Notes under the pieces: generated by a model
The model's database searches: none
Told to the model about the DNA's origin: nothing
Seen by the model: only the letters and a program-made list of their open reading frames with translations
Shown: positions 8,433 to 17,237 of the stretch, piece after piece
Numbering within the stretch: the stretch's first letter is position 1
How the letters are laid out: each line of letters opens with the position of its first letter
Source: Aldehydirespirator sp965248735
GTDB lineage: Bacteria; Actinomycetota; Acidimicrobiia; Acidimicrobiales; Aldehydirespiratoraceae
DNA: 64,000 nucleotides
Reading direction: 5' to 3'
Assembly (NCBI GenBank): GCA_965248735.1
Contig: OZ252146.1
Span: forward strand, 3,720,001 to 3,784,000
Translations under genes and position numbers: made by a program

Positions 8433-8789
8433 GGCCGCGGAGGCCTCGGAGGCCGTCTCGACCAGCGCCGAGAACGCGTCGGGGTCGTTGACTGCCAGGT
8501 CGGCCAGGATCTTGCGGTCGACCTCGATGCCGGCCGCCTTCAGCCCCGCGATGAAGCGGCTGTAGGACATTCCCCGCTGGCGGCAGGCCGCGTTGATCCG
8601 CTGGATCCAGAGCCGGCGGAAGTCGTTCTTGCGAGCTCGGCGGTCCCGGAAGGCGTAGTTGCCCGAGTGCATGAGCTGCTCGTTGGCGGCTCTCCACGAG
8701 CGGGACTTGTTGCCGTAGTAGCCCTGGGCCCGAGCCAGGAGCGCCCGGCGGCGGCGCCTGGACTGGGCGGGACGCTTCACTCTCGCCAT
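8415..8789 (-). CDS. rplT: 50S ribosomal protein L20
   Basis: Large-subunit protein binding 23S rRNA early in assembly. The 124-residue sequence has the basic N-terminal arm (MARVKRPAQSRRRRRALLA), the YYGNKSRSWRAANEQLMHS segment and the RLWIQRINAACRQRGMSYS core. The C-terminal tail ASAAQAQAS is an alanine-rich extension whose coding sequence is included in the 48-bp duplication. Third gene of infC-rpmI-rplT. Confidence 0.98.
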   Translation of the reverse strand: MARVKRPAQSRRRRRALLARAQGYYGNKSRSWRAANEQLMHSGNYAFRDRRARKNDFRRLWIQRINAACRQRGMSYSRFIAGLKAAGIEVDRKILADLAVNDPDAFSALVETASEASAAQAQAS

Positions 8790-8843
8790 CGTCGTGTCTC
8801 CTTGTACGTGGTTCGCCCCAGCGAGAAGCCCGGGGCGGCGGTG

Positions 8844-9035
8844 TTAGATGCCGAGGTCCCGCAGCATCCGCTCATCCGACGGCGACACGTCGGCCGGGGC
8901 TCGAAGCTGGCGCTTGCGCTTGGGGGACTTCTTCTCGAGGATGTGGTTCTTGTTGGCCCGGCGGCGCCGCAGCTTGCCGGTGCCTGTGCGTCGGAAGCGC
9001 TTGGCAGCGCCCCGGTGTGTCTTCATTTTGGGCAT
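8844..9035 (-). CDS. rpmI: 50S ribosomal protein L35
   Basis: 63-residue basic ribosomal protein. It begins MPKMKTHRGAAKRFRRTGTG and has the HILEKKSPKRKRQL motif typical of L35. It sits between infC and rplT in the conserved translation operon, with 59 and 54 bp spacers. Confidence 0.98.
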   Translation of the reverse strand: MPKMKTHRGAAKRFRRTGTGKLRRRRANKNHILEKKSPKRKRQLRAPADVSPSDERMLRDLGI

Positions 9036-9094
9036 GGTTGACCTTTGCGGATGCTTGTGCTCGACGTGGTGTGAGTGCGAAGCGAGCGGTGACT

Positions 9095-9697
9095 TCAGTC
9101 GGATGCGCCGGGCTGGGGCGGCTCGGAGGCCGCCATGGCGGCCTCCGCTTCAAGCCTACGGCGGTGCCGGGCCTGGGCCTGCTTGTCGGGAGCGAGCACC
9201 ATCACCATGTTTCGGCCGTCCTGGCGGGGCTGGAACTCCACCTTGCCGACGTGCTCCACGGTCGCCGCCACGTCGTCGAGAATCTTCCTGCCCAACTCGG
9301 GATGCTGGATCTCCCTTCCCCGGAACATGATCGTGACCTTGACCTTGTTGCCCTCGCCCAGGAACTTCTCGACTCTGCGAGTCTTGGTGTCGAAGTCGCC
9401 CCGGCCGATCTTGGGCCGGTACTTCATCTCCTTGACCATCACGCTGGACGACTTGCGGCGGGATTCCTTGGCCCGCTGGGCCGCCTCGTACTTGAACTTG
9501 CCGTAGTCCATGATGCGGCAGACGGGAGGATTGGCCGACTCCGCCACCTCGACGAGGTCGCGTCCCGCGGCCCGGGCCAAATTCAGCGCGTCTTGAATCG
9601 TCCTTATGCCGATCTGCTGACCATCCTCACCGACAAGGCGTACCTGCGGGGCTCGGATCTGGTCGTTGATATTGGGCTCTTCGCCTGGCGGCGCTAT
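9095..9697 (-). CDS. infC: Translation initiation factor IF-3, probable AUA start codon
   Basis: IF-3 binds the 30S subunit, prevents premature 50S joining and rejects wrong start codons. The protein has the N-domain (NINDQIRAPQVRLVGEDG), the linker helix (MDYGKFKYEAAQRAKE) and the C-domain (KVTIMFRGREIQHPELG). No ATG, GTG or TTG lies in frame upstream of the N-domain; the first (TTG, 9580) would delete about 40 conserved residues. The frame is open to a TGA just upstream, and an ATA at 9695-9697 has the Shine-Dalgarno AGGAG (9707-9711) 9 nt before it. Non-canonical infC starts (AUU in E. coli) underlie IF-3 autoregulation, so ATA is my choice. That gives 200 residues. Codon ATC at the NIND motif is a weaker alternative. 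Confidence 0.9.
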   Translation of the reverse strand: MAPPGEEPNINDQIRAPQVRLVGEDGQQIGIRTIQDALNLARAAGRDLVEVAESANPPVCRIMDYGKFKYEAAQRAKESRRKSSSVMVKEMKYRPKIGRGDFDTKTRRVEKFLGEGNKVKVTIMFRGREIQHPELGRKILDDVAATVEHVGKVEFQPRQDGRNMVMVLAPDKQAQARHRRRLEAEAAMAASEPPQPGASD

Positions 9698-9737
9698 CGC
9701 CGTTCACTCCTCGTGAGCACGGAACCTCCGTATTCGG

Positions 9738-9774
9738 GCGGAACGCCCCGGCCGCGGCCGGGGCGCAGGTCCGC
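9738..9774 (-). promoter_or_regulatory. infC leader hairpin
   Basis: A 22-bp perfect GC palindrome (9744-9765, built on GGCCGCGGCC) is flanked by a further GCGGA/TCCGC pair with a small bulge. It lies 40-77 nt upstream of the infC start, downstream of a possible -10 (TACCCT, 9790-9795), so it would be in the 5' leader. It could be an attenuator, a stability element or a bidirectional structure for the divergent gene at 9854. No T-run follows, so it is not a standard terminator. Confidence 0.5.
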
Positions 9775-9853
9775 TGGATTGACCCCGGTAGGGTAGCATC
9801 CGGTCGCGGCGAGCGGCCACGCCCACCCGTGAGCGCGAGCCGGAGGTGTTCAG

Positions 9854-10369
9854 ATGAGCACGCTGTGGACACCCGGAGGCGAGGTACCCGTAGGCGACCG
9901 CCCTTCGGATGCCGGTCCCGCCAGCCCCGCCGGAGCCCCCGACCCCTCCGCTGCCGATGCTGCGGCCGAGGCGCCTGAGGGCTTCGATCTGGACAGCCTG
10001 TCGCCGGAGGAGCGCGAGCAGGCCGAGCAGTACATTCGGGAGCTGGCCGAGTCCCGCGAGCGCCTCCGGTCGGTGCCCGCGTCGGTGGTGGTCGCCAATC
10101 ACGCCATGGGCCTGTACGAGTTGGCCGCCCTGCACCTGGCCAACCAGCCACCGAACTTCACCGAGGCGACGGTGGCCATCGACGCATTGGGCGCGCTGTT
10201 GGACGGCATGCAGGGCCGGCTCGGCGAGCCCGAGGCCACCCTGCGCGAGGGCCTGTCACAGATCCGCATGGCCTTCGTCCAGCTCAAGAACCGCCCCGAA
10301 GACCCCAGCGAGGACGAATCTGGCAACGCAGAATCCGGGACCGACTCGCCCGCTGACTCCGACGGCTAG
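9854..10369 (+). CDS. DUF1844 family protein
   Basis: 171-residue soluble protein of unknown function. Residues 1-60 are Pro/Ala/Glu-rich and probably disordered. The core (about 75-145: SVVVANHAMGLYELAALHLA ... AIDALGALLDGMQGRLGEPE ... IRMAFVQLKN) is a helical domain matching DUF1844, often encoded beside infC in actinobacteria. The acidic C-terminal tail is low complexity. The start ATG has the strong Shine-Dalgarno GGAGGT 7 nt upstream. It is divergent from infC and convergent with the HNH gene. Confidence 0.75.
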   Translation: MSTLWTPGGEVPVGDRPSDAGPASPAGAPDPSAADAAAEAPEGFDLDSLSPEEREQAEQYIRELAESRERLRSVPASVVVANHAMGLYELAALHLANQPPNFTEATVAIDALGALLDGMQGRLGEPEATLREGLSQIRMAFVQLKNRPEDPSEDESGNAESGTDSPADSDG

Positions 10370-10514
10370 GTTGAAGACCGGCCAGCGGGCCCGCGCGAGC
10401 GTCCAGCCGACGGGGCTCACATGCCCGCGAGGCTCGTACAGCCCGGCGGACCGCTCCCGCCAACGGATTCCGTAGGACCTCACTCACCTGACCCGACTGA
10501 GGAGCCCCGAGCCG

Positions 10515-11945
10515 TCAGTTGAGGTTGAGCATCTGGTCCTCGTAGCACTGCGGTGGGCTGGCTGCTCGGGCCTGGGCCCGCGGCGGTGAGGATCCTGATC
10601 GGTTGCCCGTGGCCTCCCGCAGCGCCCTGCGGGCGGACACCGGGCCTGAGGGGCCGGCACGCTCCCGGGATGGCTCGATCTGGGTAGCGCCGCCGGCCTC
10701 AGCCGTGCCCGATCGATCGTGACTGCGTCTCGGCAGGGAGTCTGGAGCATTAGTCAGCAACGACTCGGGAGCGTGAGCCGGTCCGTAGTGCACCCGATCA
10801 GGGGGTTCAATGGTGCGGAGGCCGCGCCCGCCGGGAACAACCCGCCAGCCATGGCGGTGGACCTTCTGGTGGCAGTTCCAGCACAGCGGAATCATGTTCT
10901 TGATGTCGGTGGCCCCGCCCTGGGACACCGGATCGACGTGATGGGCCTGAATCGACACCGGGTGCGCGTCGTCACAGCCGGCGCAACCACCGTAGATGGC
11001 CAACAGCGCTCGCTTCTGGGCATCGGTAGCGCGGCGCTTGGCGTGGCTCTGCCACATCGGCATGCCCTTGTCGCTGAACACGACGCCGGTGATCTTGGCG
11101 TTGCTGAAATGCTCATCGAGCACGCTCTGGGGAATGATGCCGCCGCCCACGATCTCTGCGAAGTCCTGGGTGCCGTCGGCGCTGAGATGCTGCACGATGG
11201 CGATATCCGCTGACGGCTTGGACCCTGCGGAGCCGGCGCCCGCCGTCAGGCTCTCTAGCGCGTCGGCCGTGCGCTGATGTCGGCTGCGGCGCTCGCTCTC
11301 CGGGAGACTGAGATCCGCCCGGCGCAGCCGCTCGGCCTCCCTCAACAGCCGGCTGCGCAGCTTGGCACCCGCCACGGGATCGAATTCGCCCCGCAGGTGC
11401 ACCATCCCGTCATCGCCGTCCCACATGCTCAGCCTCCGGCGGCGCCGCAGCCGCCGGAAATCGGCCTCACCGCCGTCGTCCTGGCGTCGGGCCGCCCACC
11501 GGCCTGCCTCCTTGGCGAACTGCTCGGGCGCGAGCGTTGCAGCCTTGGCTAGAAGCTCGGAGTCCTGCGCCACCGCATCGACGCTGGTCTTGTCGGCAGC
11601 ATCGGTCAGCGCCTTCGCATTCGCGAAAGTCACCCGCCCGGTCTCCACCGCCCGCTGGACGTCGGGCAGGGCCTGGAGCCGCTCAACTGTCTTGACCTGC
11701 CCCGCCGCAGTCCGCCGCGACAAGCCCGCAGCCTGGGCGAGCACGCCGGTGCCGCCGTCGCCGTGGCTCTCGCGCTTGGCCAGCACGGATGCCGCGTTGG
11801 CCTGGTAGGCGTCCAGGCGGCACCGCATCCCCTTGGACGCCTCCAACCCCCGACGAAGCTCCGCACAGGTGATCTGACCGCCCGCAGAAAGCTCTACCAT
11901 CTGCGCGAGGCCCCGCTCCACCAGCCGTACCGCTTCATCCATCAT
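10515..11945 (-). CDS. DUF222/HNH endonuclease (13E12-repeat type), copy 1
   Basis: 476-residue protein with an N-terminal helical DUF222 region (about 10-200; SHGDGGTGVLAQAAGLSRRT, then GRVTFANAKALTDAADKTS) and a C-terminal HNH nuclease (about 318-365): CAGC Zn pair, AHHVDPVSQGGATDIKNMIP and CWNCHQKVH. The last 90 residues are polar and unconserved. The family is widespread in actinobacteria with no settled biological role. The start is ATG at 11943-11945, exactly 6 nt after a -10-like GATGAT, suggesting a leaderless mRNA. A clear paralogue sits at 43619-45166 with matching domain order and promoter. It is divergent from the SbcD-like gene, 127 bp between starts. Confidence 0.9.
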   Translation of the reverse strand: MMDEAVRLVERGLAQMVELSAGGQITCAELRRGLEASKGMRCRLDAYQANAASVLAKRESHGDGGTGVLAQAAGLSRRTAAGQVKTVERLQALPDVQRAVETGRVTFANAKALTDAADKTSVDAVAQDSELLAKAATLAPEQFAKEAGRWAARRQDDGGEADFRRLRRRRRLSMWDGDDGMVHLRGEFDPVAGAKLRSRLLREAERLRRADLSLPESERRSRHQRTADALESLTAGAGSAGSKPSADIAIVQHLSADGTQDFAEIVGGGIIPQSVLDEHFSNAKITGVVFSDKGMPMWQSHAKRRATDAQKRALLAIYGGCAGCDDAHPVSIQAHHVDPVSQGGATDIKNMIPLCWNCHQKVHRHGWRVVPGGRGLRTIEPPDRVHYGPAHAPESLLTNAPDSLPRRSHDRSGTAEAGGATQIEPSRERAGPSGPVSARRALREATGNRSGSSPPRAQARAASPPQCYEDQMLNLN

Positions 11946-11951
11946 GCTGCC

Positions 11952-11981
11952 ATCATCCCATAGGGGTGTGACATCTATCAA
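11952..11981 (-). promoter_or_regulatory. Leaderless promoter of HNH copy 1 with degenerate operator
   Basis: On the minus strand TTGATA (11976-11981), an 18-nt spacer, GATGAT (11952-11957), 6 nt, then ATG. The spacer contains TCACACCCCTATGG, whose left half is identical to the perfect palindrome in the HNH copy 2 promoter and whose right half is degenerate. Surrounding sequence (11960-12060) is unusually AT-rich for this genome. Confidence 0.65.
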
Positions 11982-12060
11982 TCTTTTTCAATCCCTAATA
12001 GGGCTCTTCAGGCAACAAGATCTTCGGAATATTGCTTCTCCTATTTCGTTTGCACATCTC

Positions 12061-12066
12061 TATGCT
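12061..12066 (+). promoter_or_regulatory. -10 element for leaderless sbcD-like mRNA
   Basis: TATGCT followed by exactly 6 nt and the GTG start at 12073. No good -35 is seen at 16-18 nt. The preceding 100 bp are AT-rich. The spacing matches six other genes in the window. Confidence 0.5.
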
Positions 12067-12072
12067 CTGGGT

Positions 12073-13203
12073 GTGGTCAGGTTCGTGCATACCGCCGACT
12101 GGCAGCTGGGCATGACCCGGCACTTCCTCGGCAACGAGGCCCAAGCCCTCTTCACCCAGGCGCGGCTCGACGCCGTAGGCGCCATCGGGCAGCTGGCAGC
12201 ACGGGAGGGCTGCGATTTCGTCGTGGTGTGCGGCGACGTGTTCGAATCGAACCACATAGACCGGCAAGTGCTCGTGCGGGCACTGGAGAAGATGCAGGCG
12301 ACCCCGCAAATCGCCTTCTACCTGCTCCCCGGCAACCACGACCCGCTCGACCCCTCGTCGATATACCGGTCGCCCACGTTCGAGAGGCATCGGCCCGACA
12401 ATGTGACGGTGCTTTATACCTCGGAGCCGGTGCGAGCTGCTCCCGGCGTGGAGCTGATCGCGGCGCCGTGGCCGAATAAGCGCCCCCTCGCCGACTTGGT
12501 GGGCCAAGCCTGTGAAGGTCTCTCTCCCCCCGACGCGGTCCGCATCGTCGTCGGCCACGGAGCGGTCGACAGCCTGTCGCCGGACCGGAGCAACCCAGCG
12601 ATCATCTCGCTGGACCGGCTGCAGGACAGGCTCGACAAAGGGTCGATCCACTATGTCGCGCTGGGCGACCGCCACTCCACGACCGACGTAGGCGGCGGCA
12701 GGGTCTGGTACTCGGGAGCTCCCGAGCCCACCGACTACGACGAGATCGAGCCGGGCAACGTGCTCATCGTCGAACTCGGAGCAGACGGCCCGAGAGTGGA
12801 GAGGCGAGAGGTGGGCACTTGGCGCTTCGAGCGCCGGGAGTGGGAGCTGAGCGGCGACCCCGACATAGACGTCGTCGAGGAGTGGCTGTCGGGATTGACT
12901 GACAAGGAGCGGACCATCGTCAAGGTGGCCCTGGTCGGCCAGATCTCCGTCGCTCAGAAGGCCCGGCTGGACGACCTGCTCGCACACCATGAGGATCTGC
13001 TCGCAGCCTTGGAGTCCTGGGACAGGCGCAGCGAGCTGGTCGTGATCCCCGACGAGGACGACCTAGAGGACTTCGGACTGTCGGGCTTCGCCGAGGAGGC
13101 CCTGTCCGATCTTCGCAGGATGGCGGAGTCCGACAACGAAGAGGCCGTCGCCGCCAGTGATGCGCTAGCGCTGCTACACCGGCTAGTGGGAGCATCGCAA
13201 TGA
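12073..13203 (+). CDS. SbcD/Mre11-like metallophosphoesterase (DNA repair exonuclease family)
   Basis: Calcineurin-like phosphoesterase, 376 residues, likely the nuclease subunit of an SbcCD (Mre11-Rad50) type complex that processes DNA ends and hairpins. Metal-binding motifs in order: HTADWQLG (6-13), VVCGDVFESN (about 52), LLPGNHDPLD (about 88), VVGHGAVD (about 160) and ALGDRHSTTD. The C-terminal third is a capping/partner-binding region. The frame is open upstream to 11944, but a GTG at 12073 (VVRFVHTADW) fits the family N-terminus and sits 6 nt after TATGCT. The SbcC-like partner follows after 70 bp. Compared with housekeeping SbcD this is a divergent member, which suggests an accessory copy. 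Confidence 0.85.
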   Translation: MVRFVHTADWQLGMTRHFLGNEAQALFTQARLDAVGAIGQLAAREGCDFVVVCGDVFESNHIDRQVLVRALEKMQATPQIAFYLLPGNHDPLDPSSIYRSPTFERHRPDNVTVLYTSEPVRAAPGVELIAAPWPNKRPLADLVGQACEGLSPPDAVRIVVGHGAVDSLSPDRSNPAIISLDRLQDRLDKGSIHYVALGDRHSTTDVGGGRVWYSGAPEPTDYDEIEPGNVLIVELGADGPRVERREVGTWRFERREWELSGDPDIDVVEEWLSGLTDKERTIVKVALVGQISVAQKARLDDLLAHHEDLLAALESWDRRSELVVIPDEDDLEDFGLSGFAEEALSDLRRMAESDNEEAVAASDALALLHRLVGASQ

Positions 13204-13273
13204 GGGTCCACATGTCGTCCTCCAGCAACGCCGAGTCGGCGGCCCGCAGGCGCTGGCTGGCGGGAGCACGGCT

Positions 13274-15916
13274 ATGAGGCTCCACCGGATCCGGCTCCGG
13301 AACTTCCGCGGCGTGGCCAACAGCGAAGTGGAGTTCTCGATGGAAGGCGTCACCGTCGTCGAGGGCCCCAACGAGGCGGGCAAGACGTCCATGCCCGAAG
13401 CGCTCGATCTCCTCCTCAAGGTGCTCGACTCCTCCTCGGCCGGAGCGATCAGGTCGGTAAAGCCGGTCGGCCGGGACGTGGGCCCAGAGGCCGAGATCGA
13501 GATGTCGTCGGACGACTACCGCTTCGTGTACGCGAAGCGATGGCTGCGCGACCGTTTCACAACCCTCGAAGTCGTCGCTCCCCAGCACGAGCAGCTCACC
13601 GGGCGCGAGGCCCACGACCGGGTGAACGAGATGCTTGAGGACACGCTGGACCAGAGTCTCTGGGCTGCTCTGCGAATCGACCAGGGCAAGGAGCTCGCCC
13701 TGCCGAACTTCGGAGATACCTCCCTCGGCCAAGCCCTCGACCGTGCCGCCGGCGGCCAGTTCGCATCCGAGCGCGAGGACGACCTGTGGAATCGCATACG
13801 CGCCGAGCGTGACCGCTACTGGACCGCGAGGGGCCAGCCCAAGGCCGACCGCAAGTCTTCGGAGACGAAAGTCGGGGAGGCCCAAGAAGAGGTCCAGGAG
13901 CTAGAGCGCCGCCTACGCGAGATCGAGAGCGACGCCGACGAAGTGAGCCGCCTGGCCGCCGACGAGCACCGGAGAAAGAAGATCCGAGTCGACTGCGAAC
14001 AGCAGGTGAGCGAGCTGAGCGAGCAGTGGGACGCAACAGAGACTCTGCGCAGCAGGGTCCAGAAACTGGACGCCGCGAGCGAAGCCGCTGCAGCCAAACG
14101 CGACAGTCTCGCCAGCGAGCAGAAGCACCGTCAAGCCGTGATCGGAGCGCGCGACTCCAGTGCCAGGAGGCTGGAGACTCTCGTGGCCGAGGCCGAGCAG
14201 GCTGCACCGGCACTCGCTGCGGCGGTCCAACGCTCAGAGGATGCTGATCGCGCTGTTGAGACGGCCCGCAAGGCGTTGCGGGCCGCGGAGAAGGATCAGC
14301 ACCGGGCCAACGAGGACCGCGACCACCACGACCGGCAGATCAATGTGGAGCTGCTCCAAGAGCGCTACAAACGCGTCGTTGATGCAGAGCAAGCGCTGAG
14401 CGACGCCGAGACCCGCCTCGAGACGGCCATGGTCGACGACGAGCGAGTCGCTGAGATCGAGCAGGCGAACCTCGCCGCGGAGCGCGCCGAGGCGGCTTTC
14501 GCCAGCGGAGCAGCTTCAGTCGAGACGACGGCCACCCAAGAACTCTCCTTGAGAATCGACGGCGAAGAGATATCGCTGCTCGCGGGCGAGACAAAACGCA
14601 CCGTCGTCGACATCGAGACCGAGTTGACCATCCCGGACGTGGCGGTGGTGCGAGTCGCGTCGGGTAGCGGGTCCAAGGATCTCGGTGCCGAGCGCAGGGA
14701 CGCCCGCGACCTGCTGCGTCGCTTGTGCGAGGCGGGAGACGTGGCCGACCTGAACGAGGCGCGAAGAGCTGCTCGAGATCGGAACGAGGCGCAACGCAGA
14801 CGCAATGAGGCCGTCGAGACGATCGCACGCGACCTCCGGGATCTCACCGTCGAAGTCCTCCAGACCAAGATCGTGGGTCTCAGCAAGCGGATCGCGTCGT
14901 ACGCCGATGAGCGTCCCGACGATCCACCCCTGCCACCGGATTTTGAAGCGGCCAAGAGGAACGCTTCGCAGATGGGCCGCGTCGTCGCCGAACGTAGAGA
15001 CGAGTTCACTGCCTGCCAGACGGCCGCCACGAGGGTCGCTGAGACCCTCGCGAAGGAACAACTCAAGGAAGCTGACCTCAACGGACAGGTCAAGAACGCT
15101 CGCGGCGCTAGCCGGGACGCCGAGCGTCACCTTGCCACAGCTAGACAGGAGCGAGCCGATGCCAGCATCAGTGACGATCTCGCGACGGAAACACGGGCCG
15201 CTAACACTTCTAGGAAGTCGCTGGAGGAAGCTGAAGCAGAACTGCGGGCAGCGGATCCCGACTCACTCAAGGCCAAGCTCGACAGCGCCCGCGAGGCGGT
15301 CAAGCGGGCCACAAGAGACCTGCGGTCCAATCAGGAGCGCCAGATTGAGCTTCGCTCCCGCCTAGAGCTCAGGGGCGAGCAGGGCCTTCACACTCTCCAC
15401 GACGAAGCGGTCATCAAGCTGCGGCACCTCGAACGCGAGCACGAAAGCACCGAGGCACGGGCGCGGGCCGCGCTACTGCTCCACGACACCTTCGAGCGGC
15501 GCCGTCGGGAAGCCCGCCAGCGCTACATGGAGCCCTTCAGGCAGCGCATCGAACAACTGGGGCGCATCGTCTTCAATTCGACGTTCGCGGTGGATCTCGA
15601 CGACGATCTGCGAGTCGCGCGCCGCGCGCTCGACGGCGACACCCTCAGGGTCGATCAGCTCAGCACCGGAGCGCAAGAGCAGATAGGCGTCCTCAGCCGG
15701 CTCGCTTGCGCGGCCATCGTCAGCCCCGACGGCGGCGGCGCGCCGGTCGTCATCGACGACGCTCTCGGGTGGAGCGACCCGGACCGGCTCCGCAGCATGG
15801 GCGCGGCCATTGCCGCCGCCGGCAAGCAGTGTCAGGTGATCATCCTCACATGCACGCCCGGCCGCTATGCCCACATCGGCAACGCCACCACGATCCGACT
15901 GCCGACCAATACCTAA
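13274..15916 (+). CDS. SbcC/Rad50-like AAA ATPase
   Basis: 880-residue SMC-like ATPase, partner of the upstream SbcD-like nuclease. N-terminal Walker A GPNEAGKTSM (31-40); a long central coiled coil (about 190-750) rich in Glu/Arg/Ala heptads; C-terminal signature LSTGAQEQIGVLSRL (about 795) and Walker B PVVIDDALGWSD (about 822). No CxxC zinc hook is seen in the coiled-coil middle, unlike canonical Rad50/SbcC. The ATG has GGGAG 7 nt upstream. The two genes probably form a transcription unit ending at a convergent junction near 15.95 kb. A role in DNA repair or phage defence is inference. Confidence 0.88.
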   Translation: MRLHRIRLRNFRGVANSEVEFSMEGVTVVEGPNEAGKTSMPEALDLLLKVLDSSSAGAIRSVKPVGRDVGPEAEIEMSSDDYRFVYAKRWLRDRFTTLEVVAPQHEQLTGREAHDRVNEMLEDTLDQSLWAALRIDQGKELALPNFGDTSLGQALDRAAGGQFASEREDDLWNRIRAERDRYWTARGQPKADRKSSETKVGEAQEEVQELERRLREIESDADEVSRLAADEHRRKKIRVDCEQQVSELSEQWDATETLRSRVQKLDAASEAAAAKRDSLASEQKHRQAVIGARDSSARRLETLVAEAEQAAPALAAAVQRSEDADRAVETARKALRAAEKDQHRANEDRDHHDRQINVELLQERYKRVVDAEQALSDAETRLETAMVDDERVAEIEQANLAAERAEAAFASGAASVETTATQELSLRIDGEEISLLAGETKRTVVDIETELTIPDVAVVRVASGSGSKDLGAERRDARDLLRRLCEAGDVADLNEARRAARDRNEAQRRRNEAVETIARDLRDLTVEVLQTKIVGLSKRIASYADERPDDPPLPPDFEAAKRNASQMGRVVAERRDEFTACQTAATRVAETLAKEQLKEADLNGQVKNARGASRDAERHLATARQERADASISDDLATETRAANTSRKSLEEAEAELRAADPDSLKAKLDSAREAVKRATRDLRSNQERQIELRSRLELRGEQGLHTLHDEAVIKLRHLEREHESTEARARAALLLHDTFERRRREARQRYMEPFRQRIEQLGRIVFNSTFAVDLDDDLRVARRALDGDTLRVDQLSTGAQEQIGVLSRLACAAIVSPDGGGAPVVIDDALGWSDPDRLRSMGAAIAAAGKQCQVIILTCTPGRYAHIGNATTIRLPTNT

Positions 15917-16031
15917 CTCATCGCTGGCCGCGCCAATGCCCGCGCGCACGCTTCTGTCGGCGCAACAAGCCCGACGAAGGGTGCGCTATGAGTGCACGCA
16001 CCCGCCGCTGCCGACCAATGGCGGCGGCCGG

Positions 16032-16241
16032 TCAGCAGGCCTCGCGCTTGGCTCCCCTCTTGGACACCCACCACCCGATCAGGACGCCGATGAGCGCTCC
16101 GACTCCTGCCCCTGCACCCGGGGAGCCGAAGACCGCGCCTAGCCCCGCTCCGCCGCCCACGCCGACGGCGATCCCGGAGCCGAGCCCGTACCTCATCCAT
16201 CGCGCCTCGCCGGCACGGCCGGTCTCAGAAAGCTCGCTCAT
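16032..16241 (-). CDS. Small glycine-zipper membrane protein
   Basis: 69-residue hypothetical. After a short polar N-terminus (MSELSETGRAGEARWMRYG) come two glycine-rich hydrophobic segments (about 20-38 and 43-58; IAVGVGGGAGLGAVFGSPGA, VGALIGVLIGWWV) and a basic tail. The start is supported by the Shine-Dalgarno GAGGAGG 7 nt upstream, which overlaps the hisG stop, so it is co-translated with hisG. No known function. Confidence 0.7.
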   Translation of the reverse strand: MSELSETGRAGEARWMRYGLGSGIAVGVGGGAGLGAVFGSPGAGAGVGALIGVLIGWWVSKRGAKREAC

Positions 16242-16254
16242 GACGAAACCTCCT

Positions 16255-17130
16255 CTACGGGATGATCTTGGATATCGGCATTTCTACTATGTCGGTGGCG
16301 CCCAGGTCGCGCAGGGCGGGGATCAGGATGTTGATCTCGCTGCGGGGCACGACCGTCTCCACCGCATAGCCCGCGCCCCGGAACAACTCGTTGACGGTGG
16401 GGGCCTTCATGGCCGGCAGGATCTCGATCACGCCGTCGAGGGCGTCCACGCCGACGTTGAGCTTCACCAGCACCTTGCCCCTGGCCTCCAGGACGCCCTG
16501 AAGCAGCGTGTAGATCTGGCCCATGGCGTGCCGCTTGTCTGCGTCGACCGCGGCGGCGGGGTTGGCGATCAGCTCCGTGTAGGAGGTCAGCAGGATGTCG
16601 ATGATCCGCAGGCCCGCGGCCCGCAGGGCCCGGCCCGTCTCGGTGATCTCGACCACTGCATCGACAATGTCGGGCACCTTGGCCTCGGTGGCGCCGTAGC
16701 TCAGCGCGATCTGGGCCTCTATGCCCGCAGACTCGAAGAATCGCCGGGTCAGTTCCGGGTACTCGGTAGACACCCGCACCCCCTGGGGCAGATCCGCGAT
16801 GCCCTGGTATGGCGAGTCACCGGCCACGGCCAGCACGACCCGGATAGGCAGCGACGTGGCCTTGGAATACTGCAGCTCGCCCAGCGAGACCACCTCGCTG
16901 CCGGTCTCCTCGACCCAATCCCGGCCGGTGATGCCGATGTCGAAGAGACCGTCGGCGATGTAGACGGGAATCTCCTGGGGCCTGAGGATCCTCACGTCAT
17001 CGATGCGCGGGTCGGCCACCGAGGCCCTGTAGGCCACGTCGGAGGACCGCTGCACCGGAAGGTCGGCGGCCTCGAACAGCTCGAGGGTGGCCCTCTCGAG
17101 CGATCCCTTGGGGAGAACGAGCTTCAGCAT
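16255..17130 (-). CDS. hisG: ATP phosphoribosyltransferase (long form)
   Basis: First enzyme of histidine synthesis, condensing ATP with PRPP. The 291-residue length and a C-terminal ACT-like regulatory domain (about 215-291, LVKLNVGVDALDGVIEILPA) mark the long, histidine-inhibited HisG-L form. The N-terminus LVLPKGSLERATLELFEAAD and the DIGITGRDWVEETG segment are diagnostic. hisE, often directly upstream of hisG in actinobacteria, is not present here. A TAGCCT -10-like hexamer lies about 31 nt before the ATG. Confidence 0.96.
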   Translation of the reverse strand: MLKLVLPKGSLERATLELFEAADLPVQRSSDVAYRASVADPRIDDVRILRPQEIPVYIADGLFDIGITGRDWVEETGSEVVSLGELQYSKATSLPIRVVLAVAGDSPYQGIADLPQGVRVSTEYPELTRRFFESAGIEAQIALSYGATEAKVPDIVDAVVEITETGRALRAAGLRIIDILLTSYTELIANPAAAVDADKRHAMGQIYTLLQGVLEARGKVLVKLNVGVDALDGVIEILPAMKAPTVNELFRGAGYAVETVVPRSEINILIPALRDLGATDIVEMPISKIIP

Positions 17131-17237
17131 CTGCGGTCCTAGAGCCGTCGGGGGACGGCGGTGAGGCTACCGGCGCTCCGGCGTCGCGCTGCCTTTTGAC
17201 CATCCTGCAGCGGCCGATGGCGTGGTATGCGGCCTGC

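Noticed and set aside
10370..10514. Rho-independent terminator between the DUF1844 and HNH genes
   Set aside because: GC-rich sequence but no stem followed by a T-run; the convergent gap holds nothing I can name.
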